Positions 28,467-39,714 of a DNA stretch of 64,000 bases are shown here, piece after piece. This DNA comes from Thermus albus (GTDB taxonomy: Bacteria; Deinococcota; Deinococci; Deinococcales; Thermaceae): NCBI RefSeq assembly GCF_022760855.1, contig NZ_JAKTNR010000004.1:186001-250000 (forward strand), written 5' to 3'. The notes below the pieces were generated by a model. It made no database searches and was not told where the DNA came from. It was given only the letters and a program-made list of their open reading frames with translations. Within the stretch, counting starts at the first letter, position 1. Each line of letters begins with the position of its first letter. The translations under genes and the position numbers were made by a program.

Positions 28467-28472
28467 GGGCGC

Positions 28473-29258
28473 GTGGTCCGGGCTTTGGGGCACCTTTGGG
28501 TCTTTTCGGTTTTGTTTTTCGTCCTCCTTCCCTTCCTCTGGATGGCCTACGCTGCTTTCATGCCCAAGGAAGCCGTGTACTCGGGGGAACTGTTCTCAAA
28601 GGTGGGTTTTAGCCTGGAGAACGTGCGGGGCTTGGCGAAAGAAGGGTTTTGGAGCCGGCTTTTCTTTTCCATGATGCTTTCTGGAGGGGTGGTCCTCCTT
28701 CAGCTCCTCACGGGCCTTTTGGCCGCTTACGCTTTGAGGGCTGGGCTTGGGCTTTTGCCCTTTTACCTGGTGCTTATGGCCGTACCCGCCGAGCTCCTTT
28801 TGGTACCCCTCTATGGCATTCTCAGAGGGCTTTCCCTTTTGGATACCGCCCTTGCCCTGGCCCTACCCTTTGCCGCTAGCCCCTTCGTCATCTACCTGGT
28901 CTACCAGGCCATGCGGGGGGTGCCGGAGGAGCTTTTGGAGGCGGCCAGGCTGGATGGGGCGGGGCACCGGGTGCTTCTTTTCCAGATCCTTTTCCCCTTG
29001 GTGCGGCCCACCCTGGTGGCGGCCGGGGTCTTGGCTTTTGCCGCCCACTGGAACCTGGTCCTTTACCCTAGGGTGATGGTCTCCGACCCCCGGCTTTGGA
29101 CCCTCCAGACCTGGCTTACGGACCTGCAGCGCAAATACCCCACGGACTGGGGCCTTCTCTCCGCGGCCGCCCTCTTCTCGGTGTTGCCCATCGCCCTTCT
29201 CTATCTACTTTTTGAGCGGCGGGTGGTGGCCACCTTTGAGGAGGGGTTGAAGGGTTAG
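28473..29258 (+). CDS. MalG/UgpE-type ABC sugar transporter permease (orphan)
   Basis: The 261 residues have six membrane segments and the binding-protein-dependent transport signature EELLEAARLDGAGHRVLLF (EAA loop, about 155-173), followed by FPLVRPTL. This is the second-permease type (MalG, UgpE) of carbohydrate ABC importers. A normal importer also needs a first permease, a binding protein and an ATPase, and none of these is adjacent, so the partner set must be elsewhere. The GTG start at 28473 is favoured by the -10 box; a TTG at 28455 is the alternative. Confidence 0.85.
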   Translation: MVRALGHLWVFSVLFFVLLPFLWMAYAAFMPKEAVYSGELFSKVGFSLENVRGLAKEGFWSRLFFSMMLSGGVVLLQLLTGLLAAYALRAGLGLLPFYLVLMAVPAELLLVPLYGILRGLSLLDTALALALPFAASPFVIYLVYQAMRGVPEELLEAARLDGAGHRVLLFQILFPLVRPTLVAAGVLAFAAHWNLVLYPRVMVSDPRLWTLQTWLTDLQRKYPTDWGLLSAAALFSVLPIALLYLLFERRVVATFEEGLKG

Positions 29259-29298
29259 TGGCATTCCACTCGGGCATGCGCAAAGGTGGAGGCTTTGG

Positions 29299-30549
29299 TT
29301 AGGCTTTGCGGAATCTTTCCCTGAGGACCCTAAGCCGCTGGTGGATGCGTTCTTCCCAGCCTTCCCCCTGGGCTTCAAAGAGGAGGAGGTCCTCGAGGCC
29401 CTCGGGCAGGTAGCTTTGGGCGAAGCTTCCCTCCTTGTCCTCGTGGTAATAGGCATATCCTTGGCCATGGCCCAAGGAGCGGGCCAGGGAGGTGGGGGCG
29501 TTTCGCAGGTGGAGGGGGACCGGGGCTTCGGGGTGGGCCTGGGCGGCTTCCTGAGCCCTTTCCCAAGCCACATAGAGGCTATTGGACTTGGGGGCCAGGG
29601 CCAGGTAGACGGCGGCCTCCACCAAGGCCAGCTCCCCTTCCGGGCTTCCCATGGCCTCGTAGGCCTCCTTGGCCGCCACCGCCAGGCGCAGGGCCAAGGG
29701 GTCGGCAAGACCCACATCCTCCACCGCCACCCGGATGAGGCGGCGGGCCAGGTAAAGGGGGTCGGCCCCGGCCTTAAGGAGCCTGGCCAGGTAGTAAAGG
29801 GCGGCATCCACGTGGCTTCCCCGGAGGCTTTTGTGCAGGGCGGAGACCAGGTCGTAAAACCAGTCCCCGCCCTTGTCCATGGCGAAACGCTCGGCGCCCA
29901 GGGCTTCCCGTACGGTCCTTACGCTTACCTCTCCCAAGGAGGCGGCCAGCTCCAGGGTGTTGAGGGCGAAGCGGGCGTCGCCTGCGGCCGCCTGGGCCAG
30001 GAGGTGGAGGGCTTCCTCCTCAAAGGGGGTTCCCGGGAGGCCCCTAGGGTCGTTGAGGGCCTTTTTGAGGAGGGCTAGGAGATCCTCCGGGGAGAGGGGC
30101 CTTAAGGGGAAGAAGCGCAGGCGGGAGCGGAGGGCTGGGGTGAGCTCAAAGGCGGGGTTTTCCGCGGTAGCCCCGATTAGGATGAGGAGCCCCGACTCCA
30201 GGTGGGGGAGAAGGGCATCCTGCTGGGCCCGATTGAAGCGGTGAACCTCGTCCAGGAAAAGGACCAGACCCCCCTCCTTCCTGGCCCTTTCCACCGCTCC
30301 CCTTACCTCCTTAAGCCCGGCCTCCACTGCGGAAAGGGCCAAAAAAGGCTTTCCCACCCCCTCGGCCAGGATCCGGGCCAGGGTGGTCTTGCCCGTGCCC
30401 GGGGGACCGAAGAGAACCATGGAGGAAAGCTTCCTTCCCTCCAGCATGCGCCTTAAAAGACCCTTTGGCCCGGTGAGGTGGGGCTGGCCCAGGACCTCGT
30501 CCAAGGAGCGGGGTCTAAGGCGCTCGGCCAGGGGTTCCATCCCCTTCAT
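29299..30549 (-). CDS. rarA: Replication-associated recombination protein A (RarA/MgsA)
   Basis: RarA is an AAA+ clamp-loader relative that acts at stalled replication forks. The 416 residues begin with [19 protein letters not shown] (after a possible extra MKG). They show Walker [13 protein letters not shown], Walker [11 protein letters not shown], sensor 1 [10 protein letters not shown], the arginine-finger region and the C-terminal tetramerisation domain, with [20 protein letters not shown]. Length matches the family. The start could be 30549 or the ATG at 30540; the second matches the usual N-terminus. It is divergent from the degenerate GGDEF gene. Confidence 0.93.
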   Translation of the reverse strand: MKGMEPLAERLRPRSLDEVLGQPHLTGPKGLLRRMLEGRKLSSMVLFGPPGTGKTTLARILAEGVGKPFLALSAVEAGLKEVRGAVERARKEGGLVLFLDEVHRFNRAQQDALLPHLESGLLILIGATAENPAFELTPALRSRLRFFPLRPLSPEDLLALLKKALNDPRGLPGTPFEEEALHLLAQAAAGDARFALNTLELAASLGEVSVRTVREALGAERFAMDKGGDWFYDLVSALHKSLRGSHVDAALYYLARLLKAGADPLYLARRLIRVAVEDVGLADPLALRLAVAAKEAYEAMGSPEGELALVEAAVYLALAPKSNSLYVAWERAQEAAQAHPEAPVPLHLRNAPTSLARSLGHGQGYAYYHEDKEGSFAQSYLPEGLEDLLLFEAQGEGWEERIHQRLRVLRERFRKA

Positions 30550-30593
30550 GCTAAGGCGGGCGTAAGGGGAGGCATGGTAGTCTTGGAAGGAGC

Positions 30594-31277
30594 ATGCGCT
30601 GGCTTTTCCTCCTGCCGTGGGGCCTTTTCCTTTTGGGGCTTCTTCCCCTGGCCCTGGCCGAGCCCCTGGGCCAGGTGGAGCGGGGGCTTGGGCTTCTGCT
30701 TTCCGGTCTTCTCCTGGCAGCTGCCGGAAGCTTGTTTTCCCGCTTCCCCGTGGCCTTTTTCGTGCAGTTCTTCCTGGTCTTGGGTCTGGGGCTTCTTTCC
30801 TTTCAACTAGCCTTGGAAAGCGCCTTGGCGGTCACGGCCCTCGAGGCCCAAGGGTACACCGCTTTGGGCGGTGCCCTGGGGGCCTTGGCCCTAGCCATGG
30901 CCTTCTTCCTGGGCACGGGGCGGGAGGCACCCCTTTTGCCCGCCCTGGAGGGCATCGGTTCCCAGGAAGACCTGCGCCGCCTGGCCGGGGCCCTGGAAGG
31001 CCTAGCCCTAAGGCGCCCCTTGGTGCTGGTTTACCTCTCCACCTCCGCTTCCCCTGAAAGGCTGCAGGCGGAGCTTCGCCGGGGGGATCTGGCCTTCCGC
31101 CTGGAGGGGGGGTACCTCTTGGTGCTGCAAGGAAGCCGGCCCGAGGATGCTGCCGGGCTTATGCGGAGGCTTAAGGAGCGGTTTCCCCTCTCCGCCTATG
31201 CGGTGGAGCGCTGGCAAGGGGGAAGCTTGGGAAGCGTGCTGGCCCGCCTCGAGGCGGAAGCCCTCCTCCAGTCCTGA
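30594..31277 (+). CDS. Membrane protein with a degenerate GGDEF-like domain
   Basis: The 227 residues have four N-terminal membrane segments (about 3-22, 32-50, 53-75 and 90-108). A ~110-residue cytoplasmic domain then follows the GGDEF order: [38 protein letters not shown] and [13 protein letters not shown]. At the active-site position the GG[D/E]EF motif is replaced by EGGYL, so diguanylate cyclase activity is not expected. It may bind GTP or c-di-GMP, or only serve as a structural switch. AAGGAG before the ATG fixes the start. A small ORF and a terminator follow. Confidence 0.65.
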   Translation: MRWLFLLPWGLFLLGLLPLALAEPLGQVERGLGLLLSGLLLAAAGSLFSRFPVAFFVQFFLVLGLGLLSFQLALESALAVTALEAQGYTALGGALGALALAMAFFLGTGREAPLLPALEGIGSQEDLRRLAGALEGLALRRPLVLVYLSTSASPERLQAELRRGDLAFRLEGGYLLVLQGSRPEDAAGLMRRLKERFPLSAYAVERWQGGSLGSVLARLEAEALLQS

Positions 31278-31387
31278 CCTCGGTGTAAGAAGCGCAGGCT
31301 ACACCGCTCGCAAGGTGTACCGGTTTTCCCTTTACCTTGGCCCGCTTTGGCCTCCCGCCCCTTACCCTTAGGCTCAGGGAGGTCAAG

Positions 31388-31462
31388 ATGGAACAGGCCA
31401 AGGAGATCAGCCAGGCGTGGCAGGAAGCCCTGGAAACCTACGGGGAACGGGAAGAGGAGTAA
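31388..31462 (+). CDS. Possible 24-residue small protein
   Basis: An ATG with a strong, well-spaced GGGAGG site (31377-31382) opens a frame encoding MEQAKEISQAWQEALETYG plus a short acidic tail, ending TAA. The peptide is predicted to be one amphipathic helix. An intrinsic terminator lies 20 bases beyond. Nothing in the sequence gives a function. The short length means it could be chance, but the ribosome site plus terminator make it a candidate. Confidence 0.4.
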   Translation: MEQAKEISQAWQEALETYGEREEE

Positions 31463-31481
31463 AGCGTAAAGAGCCAAGAGC

Positions 31482-31505
31482 CGGGCGTCTAGCCCGGCCT
31501 TTTTG
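31482..31505 (+). terminator. Intrinsic terminator after the small ORF
   Basis: GCCGGGC and GCCCGGC form a 7-bp stem around GTCTA, followed by TTTTT. It closes the plus-strand unit that starts with the GGDEF-like gene and faces the phnE-like stop. Confidence 0.8.
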
Positions 31506-33131
31506 TTACACCAGGCGGCTTCGTAGCCAACTGGAGGCGAAATCTATCAGGTTAACCACCAACACGATGGCGATGATGCCGATCACCATTTGGTCGTAGT
31601 GGCCGGCGTCCATGGCGCCTTTGATGAAAAAGCCGATGCCCCCAGCCCCCACCAATCCCAAGACGATGGATACCCGGAAGTTGATCTCAAAGCGGTACAA
31701 AGTATAGGACACAAGAAGGGGGAGCACCTGGGGTAGGATGGCCCAGCGCAGTACATTGCTCCCGCTTGCTCCTACACTCTCTAAGGCTTCGATAGGCCCT
31801 TTGTCCACGTTTTCTATGGCCTCGGAGTAGAGCTTGCCCAGGTCGGCGATGGAGTGAATGGCCATGGCCAGCACTCCGGCAAAAGGACCCAGGCCCACCG
31901 CCGCTACCAGGATCAGGGCCAAGATCAAGGTGTCCACCCCACGGTCCACGTTGTAAAAACCGCGCATCAAGTAGAAGAGAAGGCGGAGTACTGGGTTCTG
32001 AAAGGTGAGGTTGCGGGCAGCTAGGAAGCTGGTGGGCAGGGCGAAAATAGCGGCCAGCAGGGTACCCACCAGGGCGATCTCCACTGTAAGAAGCATCTCG
32101 CTGGCCACGCTTTGAAGCGGGTAGATCCCGCTTTGCGGCTGGGCCAGATTGGGGGGCCAAGCCCGGTCCAGGAAGTTCACCAGGAAGGGCCAGCCCTTGA
32201 CCAGCTTGGCCAGATCGAATTCCGTGGCGTCAAAGGCGGGGAAGATGCTATAGACCACGAGGGCCAAGACTAGGCCTGTGCGGAGATCATCGGGTTGCGT
32301 TAACTGAGGGCGTAGAAGAAGCCATGCCCCTGAGCCCATCATCACACCGAGGAAGAGCAGGAGGGCCACGGCGCCGTAGGTGGGGGATTGGGGTTGCAGT
32401 AGGCGGTAGCCTTCCTGGATTACCTCCTGGGGCAGGCGTCCCTCGCTTAGGCCGGTGAGGTCCTGGATGGGCTTTAAGGGTGGAAGTCCGATTTCTTCCC
32501 GCACGCGGTTGAGTTCCTGTAGGGCTTGGTTGTAGGCCTGTACCAGGCTTTCTTCTGCTCCGGGCTCAGCGGGGAGGATGAGTTTGTAGTAACCCTCCAT
32601 CCGGGGAAAGTACGTATGGCCTTGGGGGGAGTTGAGCCAGGCAAAAGCCCCCAGGCTCAGGGTTATACCCAGAGGGAGCCATAGCCCCGCTTGCCTCCTT
32701 CGCCAGGCTGCAAGAAGCACAAAGGGAACCAGGAAGCCCAAGGCCACTACCCCCTCCATAAGTCCTGGGAGGGGTTTGAGCCGCACCAGATGGGCAGGGC
32801 CCTGGAGGAAGGTGAGGAGGCCCACTAGGGCCAATCCCCCGCCCAGCACCCCTCCAACGCCTGCGGCCCGTCCGCCCAAGTGGGCCAAGACCAGGGCCAA
32901 AATGGCTCCCAGGGGAACCAAGGCCAGGTGCGGGGCTGAGGGGAGAAGGGCTAAGAGGGTGGGCCCCAGGGATTCCCGGGAGAGGTAACCTACGGCTTCC
33001 ACCAGGGGGAAGGTGGGAGTGGCCACCAAAAGGCCTAGGGCCGCGGCCACCAGGTAACGGCGCATGGAACCCCGGCCTAGGCCAAGGAAGCCCGCCAAGA
33101 CCATACCCAGCAGGAAAAGGGCCAGGCTCAT
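31506..33131 (-). CDS. phnE: PhnE-type phosphonate/phosphite ABC permease with a large N-terminal extension
   Basis: The C-terminal ~250 residues (about 290-541) are a PhnE permease: LLTVEIALVGTLLAAIFALP, an EAA-like loop (GPIEALESVGASGSNVLRWAILPQ, here split as GPIEALESVGASG and NVLRWAILPQ) and VLGLVGAGGIGFFIKGAMD. The first ~280 residues are not a second permease copy. They hold about six membrane segments and a ~90-residue polar segment with NQALQELNRVREEIGLPPL. Normal PhnE has about 270 residues. The gene overlaps phnC by four bases and completes a binding protein-ATPase-permease set. Confidence 0.85.
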   Translation of the reverse strand: MSLALFLLGMVLAGFLGLGRGSMRRYLVAAALGLLVATPTFPLVEAVGYLSRESLGPTLLALLPSAPHLALVPLGAILALVLAHLGGRAAGVGGVLGGGLALVGLLTFLQGPAHLVRLKPLPGLMEGVVALGFLVPFVLLAAWRRRQAGLWLPLGITLSLGAFAWLNSPQGHTYFPRMEGYYKLILPAEPGAEESLVQAYNQALQELNRVREEIGLPPLKPIQDLTGLSEGRLPQEVIQEGYRLLQPQSPTYGAVALLLFLGVMMGSGAWLLLRPQLTQPDDLRTGLVLALVVYSIFPAFDATEFDLAKLVKGWPFLVNFLDRAWPPNLAQPQSGIYPLQSVASEMLLTVEIALVGTLLAAIFALPTSFLAARNLTFQNPVLRLLFYLMRGFYNVDRGVDTLILALILVAAVGLGPFAGVLAMAIHSIADLGKLYSEAIENVDKGPIEALESVGASGSNVLRWAILPQVLPLLVSYTLYRFEINFRVSIVLGLVGAGGIGFFIKGAMDAGHYDQMVIGIIAIVLVVNLIDFASSWLRSRLV

Positions 33132-33877
33132 AGAGCCTCCAGGTTGCCCGCGTAGACCATCCGTTCCACCTCGGGGGTCAAGGCCTCCACCGGGCCATCA
33201 AAGACCAGCCTTCCCCGGTTGAAAGCCAGGATCCGCCGGGCGTAGCGCCGGGCTAGTTCCAGCACGTGGATGTTAACCAGGACCGTCACCCCCGCTTCCT
33301 CGTTGTACTCCTTAAGAATACCCAGGATCACGTCGGAGAGCCGGGGATCCAGGCTGGCCATGGGCTCATCCGCCAGGATCAGCTTGGGTTCCTGGGCCAA
33401 GGCGCGGGCGATGGCCACCCGTTGTTGCTGGCCACCGGAGAGCTGGTCGGCGCGGGCTTGCTCCTTGCCCTGAAGGCCCACCCGGCGGATCTGCTCCAGG
33501 GCGATGGCGAAATCCTCCTCCCGATAGAGCCCGAGAAGCCCTTTCCAGGTGGGCAAATAGCCCAGGCGCCCGTGGAGAACGTTTTCCAGTACGGAAAGGC
33601 GTTGGACCAGGTTGAACTGTTGGAAGATGAAGCCCACTTTGCGGCGGAAGACCTGGAGCTCCTTGCGGGAAAGCCTGGTAACCTCCACCCCTCCCACCCA
33701 CACTTCACCGGTGGTGGGCTCCACCAGCCGGTTTAAGGTGCGCAGGAAGGTGCTTTTCCCCGCGCCCGAGAGGCCGATGATGGCCACAAAGTCGCCTTGG
33801 GGGATGGAAACGCTTACCTCCGAAAGCGCCTGGGTACCATCGGGAAAGACCTTGCTCAGGTTTTTAACCACGATCAT
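33128..33877 (-). CDS. phnC: PhnC-type phosphonate/phosphite ABC ATPase
   Basis: The 249 residues show Walker [10 protein letters not shown] (Lys41), signature [15 protein letters not shown] and Walker [14 protein letters not shown], and the spacing of PhnC ([23 protein letters not shown] region, Q-loop). It energises uptake through PhnE. The frame is open to 34018, but that would run back through the terminator hairpin and into phnD. The ATG at 33877 begins at the usual [11 protein letters not shown]. It is 61 bases downstream of phnD, separated by a terminator-like hairpin, and overlaps phnE. Confidence 0.93.
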   Translation of the reverse strand: MIVVKNLSKVFPDGTQALSEVSVSIPQGDFVAIIGLSGAGKSTFLRTLNRLVEPTTGEVWVGGVEVTRLSRKELQVFRRKVGFIFQQFNLVQRLSVLENVLHGRLGYLPTWKGLLGLYREEDFAIALEQIRRVGLQGKEQARADQLSGGQQQRVAIARALAQEPKLILADEPMASLDPRLSDVILGILKEYNEEAGVTVLVNIHVLELARRYARRILAFNRGRLVFDGPVEALTPEVERMVYAGNLEAL

Positions 33878-33894
33878 GGTTCCTCGTCTTCCCC

Positions 33895-33923
33895 AAAAAG
33901 GCCCCCAGGACCTCCTGGGGGCC
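33895..33923 (-). terminator. Hairpin with T-run between phnD and phnC (partial terminator)
   Basis: On the minus strand GGCCCCCAGG and CCTGGGGGCC form a 10-bp stem with a 4-base loop, then TTTTT. It follows the phnD stop directly. It probably lets most transcripts end after the binding protein, keeping phnC and phnE lower. Confidence 0.75.
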
Positions 33924-33938
33924 AGGAGGACCAGGGCC

Positions 33939-34814
33939 TCACTTGTCCTGGCCGGAGATGCGCCGGGCCTCGCGCACCACGTCGTAATCGCTGTCTTTGG
34001 CCGGAACCATGTAATCAATGCGGTAAAGGTTTTGTAGCAAGGTGCACTTGGGTGCCTGGCACCGCTGGAGGGCGGCGGCGATTCCCTTGGCTAGGTTGGG
34101 GTATTTGCTGAGGAACTCCTTGGCCACGGAGAAGGTATCGCCAGGAATGGGCTTGGAGTAGAAGATGGCGGTGATCTGGCGTGCCTCCTCGGGCTTTAGG
34201 AACTGGGTCCAGGCCCCGGACTTGTTCTTGTCGTCGTTGGCAAAGGTGGCGGCGGCGTCCACGGATTTGTTGAGGACCGCGAGCACCGCAGCGTCATGTT
34301 TCCCGGCAAAAACTTGTTTGGCGAAAAAGGTGTCGGGGTTGATGCCTCGGCTCACCAAAGCTGCCCGGGGAAAGACGTAACCAGCGGCGGAAAGGGGGTC
34401 TACCCAGGCGATGGTCTTGCCCTCGAGGTCCTCAATCCTCTTGATCCCGGAGTCCTTGCGCACGATGATGGCCGACCAGTAATAGGGACTGCCGTTGCGT
34501 ACCGACTTCAGGAGGACCTCCGCCCCCGCTTCCCGGTGGGCCAACACGTAGCCGTCGGGAGGGAAGAAGGCAAACTCCAGCTTGCCCGCCCGCATGGCCT
34601 CAATGAGGCCGCGGTACTCGGTGGGGACGAAGATCTCCACCTCTACCGTTCCCTTGAACTCCTTCTCAATGTAGTCGGCGATGGCTTGGGCGGCCGCCTT
34701 GAGTTGGTCGGAGTTCTGGGTGGGGTTAAACCCGATGCGTACCTTTACCGGGGCCTGGGCCAGACCCAGGCCAAGGCCCAGGAGGGCCAAAAGGAAGAGC
34801 ATCAAACGCTTCAC
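33939..34814 (-). CDS. phnD: PhnD-type phosphonate/phosphite-binding protein
   Basis: The 291 residues start with a signal peptide (MLFLLALLGLGLGLAQA, cleavage near 21). The periplasmic binding fold follows: VRIGFNPTQNSDQLKAAAQ, YRGLIEAMRAGKLEFAFFPPDGYVLA, KTIAWVDPLSAAGYVFPRA and GKHDAAVLAVLNKSVDAA. These match PhnD/PtxB-like proteins, which bind phosphonates, phosphite or phosphate. No C-P lyase or phosphite dehydrogenase is present here, so the real ligand is open. The GTG start is placed by a TTGCCA-16-TAGAAT promoter ending six bases before it, so the mRNA is leaderless. Confidence 0.9.
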   Translation of the reverse strand: MKRLMLFLLALLGLGLGLAQAPVKVRIGFNPTQNSDQLKAAAQAIADYIEKEFKGTVEVEIFVPTEYRGLIEAMRAGKLEFAFFPPDGYVLAHREAGAEVLLKSVRNGSPYYWSAIIVRKDSGIKRIEDLEGKTIAWVDPLSAAGYVFPRAALVSRGINPDTFFAKQVFAGKHDAAVLAVLNKSVDAAATFANDDKNKSGAWTQFLKPEEARQITAIFYSKPIPGDTFSVAKEFLSKYPNLAKGIAAALQRCQAPKCTLLQNLYRIDYMVPAKDSDYDVVREARRISGQDK

Positions 34815-34820
34815 GGGCCG

Positions 34821-34848
34821 ATTCTACACCTCCTGCACCCTGTGGCAA
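34821..34848 (-). promoter_or_regulatory. Leaderless promoter of the phnDCE operon
   Basis: On the minus strand TTGCCA (34848-34843), a 16-base spacer and TAGAAT (34826-34821) precede the GTG at 34814 by six bases. Both hexamers are good matches. I see no Pho-box-like repeat. Confidence 0.7.
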
Positions 34849-34853
34849 GGGGG

Positions 34854-36617
34854 TTATCTCCCCACCAGGCGCTTGCGTTTTGCGGGGTCCAGGACCTTCT
34901 TGTGCAGGCGGAGGCTTTTGGGGGTCACCTCCAAAAGTTCGTCCTCGGCCAGGAACTCCAGGGCTTCCTCCAGGGAAAGCCGCCTTGGAGGGACCAGGCG
35001 GATATTCTCGTCGGAGCCTGCGGCCCGGATGTTGGTGAGCTTTTTGGCGGTGGTGACGTTGACGTCCAGGTCATTTTCCCGAACGTGCTCCCCCACGATC
35101 ATGCCCACGTAGACCTCGGTGCCCGGTTCAATGAAAAACTGCACCCGTTCCTGCAGGCGGTTCAGGCTGTAGGCGGTGGCTACCCCCGCCTCCATGGCCA
35201 CGGCGCTTCCCGTGGTGCGGGTGGGGATAGGGCCCGCCTCGGGGCCGAAGCCGTGGAAGGTGTGGCCCAAGAGCCCCTCGCCCCCGGTAAGGGAAAGGAA
35301 AAGGCTGCGGAAACCGAACAGGGCTCGGGCTGGGATCACGAACTCCGCCCGCACCCGTTCGCCCACCTCCATGTGGACCATTTCCGCCCGGCGGACTCCC
35401 AGGGCCTCCATTACGCTTCCGAAGCGGTCCTGAGGTACCTCCACCACCAGAAGCTCATAGGGCTCGAGGCCATCCTTGCTTAAGACCCTGGGTTGGCCCA
35501 CGCTGAACTCGTACCCTTCCCGGCGCATGGTCTCCAGGAGTATGGCCAGGTGGAGCTCCCCTCGGCCCCGAAGCTCAAAGACCTCGGGACCCACCTCTTC
35601 CACCTGGAGGGCCACATTGGTGCGGAGCTCCTTAAGAAGGCGCTCCTTCAGCTTCTGGCCCGTCACGTGCACCCCTTCCCGTCCGGCAAAGGGGGAGGTG
35701 TTGGCGGTGAGGGTTAAGGCCACGGTGGGCTCGTCCACCCTAAGGCGGGGAAGGGGCTTTGGGTCTTCAGGATGGGCCAGGGTATCCCCGATCTCTACCC
35801 CTTCCATGCCAGCTAAGGCCACGATGTCCCCGGGGAGGCTTTCCGCCACCTCCACCCGCTTCAGGCCCTGGTGGGTGTAGACCGCCGCCACCTTGGCGGA
35901 AAGGGCCCGGTCTTCTTTCAAGATGGCCAGGGTTTCTCCCGTGCGCACCCGGCCCCGGGTCACCTTGCCGATGGCCACGCGCCCCAAATAGGGGGAGTGG
36001 TCCAGGTTGGCCACCAGGAGCTGGAAAGGGCCCTCCTCCCAGCGGGGAGGGGGGATGTGCTCGAGGATGGCTTGGAAAAGCTCGCTGAGGTCTTCTCTGG
36101 GGCTGTTCCGCCAGGCCCGTCCTTCCCGGCCTATGGCGTAGAGATAGGGAAAGTCCAGCTGCTCTTCCGTGGCTCCCAGCTCCACCATGAGGTCAAAGGT
36201 AAGGTTCAGCACCTCGTCGGGACGGGCCTCCTTCTTGTCCACCTTATTGAGGACCACAAGGGGCTTTAGCCCCGCTTGCAGGGCCTTTCGCAAGACAAAA
36301 CGGGTCTGGGGCATGGGGCCTTCGGCGGCATCCACCAGCAGAAGCACCCCATCTACCAGGGAGAGGGCCCGCTCCACCTCCCCGCCGAAGTCGGCATGGC
36401 CGGGGGTATCCACGATGTTGATCTTCACCCCGTTCCAGACCACGGCGGTGTTCTTGGCCAATATGGTGATGCCCCGCTCCTTCTCTAGCTCGTAGGAGTC
36501 CAGAATCCGCTCCCCCTCTTCCTTGGCCAAAGCCTTGGCCTGGCGGAGCATGGCGTCCACCAGGGTGGTTTTTCCGTGGTCCACGTGGGCGATGATGGCA
36601 ATGTTCCGAATTTCCAT
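34854..36617 (-). CDS. typA: Ribosome-associated translational GTPase TypA/BipA
   Basis: TypA is a ribosome-binding GTPase of the EF-G family involved in stress adaptation and 50S assembly. The 587 residues contain G1 [10 protein letters not shown] (about 10-19), the switch I RGITI, G3 [12 protein letters not shown]4 [12 protein letters not shown] and the EF-G-like domains II, III and V. The BipA-specific C-terminal domain follows ([14 protein letters not shown] near the end). A TAAAGT box about 18 bases before the ATG would give a leader of only ~12 bases. It is divergent from the DUF1028 gene. Confidence 0.96.
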   Translation of the reverse strand: MEIRNIAIIAHVDHGKTTLVDAMLRQAKALAKEEGERILDSYELEKERGITILAKNTAVVWNGVKINIVDTPGHADFGGEVERALSLVDGVLLLVDAAEGPMPQTRFVLRKALQAGLKPLVVLNKVDKKEARPDEVLNLTFDLMVELGATEEQLDFPYLYAIGREGRAWRNSPREDLSELFQAILEHIPPPRWEEGPFQLLVANLDHSPYLGRVAIGKVTRGRVRTGETLAILKEDRALSAKVAAVYTHQGLKRVEVAESLPGDIVALAGMEGVEIGDTLAHPEDPKPLPRLRVDEPTVALTLTANTSPFAGREGVHVTGQKLKERLLKELRTNVALQVEEVGPEVFELRGRGELHLAILLETMRREGYEFSVGQPRVLSKDGLEPYELLVVEVPQDRFGSVMEALGVRRAEMVHMEVGERVRAEFVIPARALFGFRSLFLSLTGGEGLLGHTFHGFGPEAGPIPTRTTGSAVAMEAGVATAYSLNRLQERVQFFIEPGTEVYVGMIVGEHVRENDLDVNVTTAKKLTNIRAAGSDENIRLVPPRRLSLEEALEFLAEDELLEVTPKSLRLHKKVLDPAKRKRLVGR

Positions 36618-36656
36618 GGGCGCACCAATCCCCCCACTTTACCACGGGAGGGCGCG

Positions 36657-36662
36657 TAGGAT
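36657..36662 (+). promoter_or_regulatory. -10 box of a leaderless promoter for the DUF1028 gene
   Basis: TAGGAT ends six bases before the ATG at 36669. It belongs to the plus strand of the typA/DUF1028 divergent region. Confidence 0.5.
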
Positions 36663-36668
36663 AGGGGT

Positions 36669-38579
<1,911 letters not shown>

Positions 38580-38617
38580 GCCCGGGGCTACATAGGCTAG
38601 GGAGTCAGGGTGACAAG

Positions 38618-39226
38618 ATGGAACGCAAGATGGTGGAGATAGAGGAAACCGGCCTGGCCTTTGAAACGGAAATGGATTTGGAGCGCTTGCAGCGCCTTGC
38701 TGCGGAGTGGCTCCAGGTGATCGGTGAGGACCCTTCCCGTCAGGGTCTCGTTAAAACCCCTGAGCGGGTGGCCAAGGCCTGGGCCTTCCTCACCCGGGGT
38801 TACCGGCAGGATCTGAAGGCTATCGTGAACGAAGCCGTATTTCCCGCCGAGGGAAGCGAGATGGTGGTGGTGAAGGGCATAGAGTTCTACTCTATGTGCG
38901 AGCACCATCTCTTGCCCTTCTTTGGCCAGGTCCACATCGGCTACATTCCCAACGGGAAGATCCTAGGGCTTTCCAAGTTCGCCCGCATCGTGGACATGTT
39001 TGCCCGGAGGCTCCAGGTGCAAGAGCGCCTAGCGGTGCAGATCGCCGAGGCCATCCAGGAGGTCTTAGAGCCCCAGGGCGTGGGCGTAGTGGTGGAAGGG
39101 GTTCACCTCTGCATGATGATGCGGGGGGTGGAAAAGCAGCACTCCCGCACCACCACCAGTGCCATGCTGGGGGTTTTCCGGGAAAGTGGGAAGACCCGAG
39201 AGGAGTTCCTAAGCCACCTCAAGTGA
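38618..39226 (+). CDS. folE: GTP cyclohydrolase I (FolE)
   Basis: FolE converts GTP to 7,8-dihydroneopterin triphosphate, the first step of folate synthesis. The 202 residues include the Zn-binding MCEHHLLPF (Cys94, His97), [14 protein letters not shown] and [18 protein letters not shown] with the second Zn cysteine and the catalytic His region. The frame is open from 38576, but those codons are in the previous gene's end. The ATG at 38618 begins the natural N-terminus, with a TAGGCT-type -10 possible at 38595. A symmetric hairpin closes the unit. Confidence 0.96.
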   Translation: MERKMVEIEETGLAFETEMDLERLQRLAAEWLQVIGEDPSRQGLVKTPERVAKAWAFLTRGYRQDLKAIVNEAVFPAEGSEMVVVKGIEFYSMCEHHLLPFFGQVHIGYIPNGKILGLSKFARIVDMFARRLQVQERLAVQIAEAIQEVLEPQGVGVVVEGVHLCMMMRGVEKQHSRTTTSAMLGVFRESGKTREEFLSHLK

Positions 39227-39228
39227 AA

Positions 39229-39250
39229 CCCCCCTGCCAGGACAGGGGGG
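39229..39250. terminator. Hairpin between folE and the lipoprotein genes (bidirectional terminator)
   Basis: CCCCCCTG and CAGGGGGG pair over 8 bp around CCAGGA. Only short T-runs flank it, so termination may be weak. It lies directly after folE and faces the convergent lipoprotein gene. Confidence 0.6.
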
Positions 39251-39266
39251 CTTGGCCAGGATCTCG

Positions 39267-39698
39267 TTACTCGGGGTTTTGGGGTGGGGCAGGGACCTCG
39301 CAGCCCGGCACCGCCACCTGGGGGGCTATTTGTTCCACCGCGATGGGGATTTCCGCATCCCCTACCCCTTCCACGTGGATTCGCAGAAGGCCGCTTTGGG
39401 CTCCTAGCGGCACGCGGAACATCAAGGTGGCTGGGTTTTCGCTCTGGGTGATCTCGGGGTTTTCCGCGGGCAAGCCCGGATCCGGGGGGAATAGGGCATG
39501 GTTGGTACCGGCATCCCACTCCGCTTGTGTGCCGAAGGTGTTGCCCTTAAGGGCCATCCAGTCCCCTGCCCGCACGGTACACCCGGACACCACGTCGGGC
39601 TGGATGCTTTGAATGCGCAACTTCCCCGTGGTCTTGATGCCTTGAGGAGCCGAGCAGGCTACGAGGGTGAGAAGCAGGAGCCAAGGGATTCTTTTCAT
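39267..39698 (-). CDS. Small lipoprotein with a beta-sandwich-like domain
   Basis: The 143 residues start MKRIPWLLLLTLVACSAPQG, a lipoprotein signal with lipobox LVAC (Cys15). The body has short beta strands (GKLRIQSIQPDVVSG, ENPATLMFRVPLGAQSG) and resembles an IPT/TIG-like Ig fold; this is inference. A good AAAGGAGG precedes the ATG. It is the last gene of the minus-strand surface-protein block and is separated from the gene before by a hairpin. Membrane location: probably outer leaflet or periplasm. Confidence 0.7.
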   Translation of the reverse strand: MKRIPWLLLLTLVACSAPQGIKTTGKLRIQSIQPDVVSGCTVRAGDWMALKGNTFGTQAEWDAGTNHALFPPDPGLPAENPEITQSENPATLMFRVPLGAQSGLLRIHVEGVGDAEIPIAVEQIAPQVAVPGCEVPAPPQNPE

Positions 39699-39714
39699 GC
39701 TACCTCCTTTAGCT

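Noticed and set aside
34296-35483. 395-residue plus-strand open frame
   Set aside because: It lies opposite phnD and typA, has no family pattern and no ribosome site.
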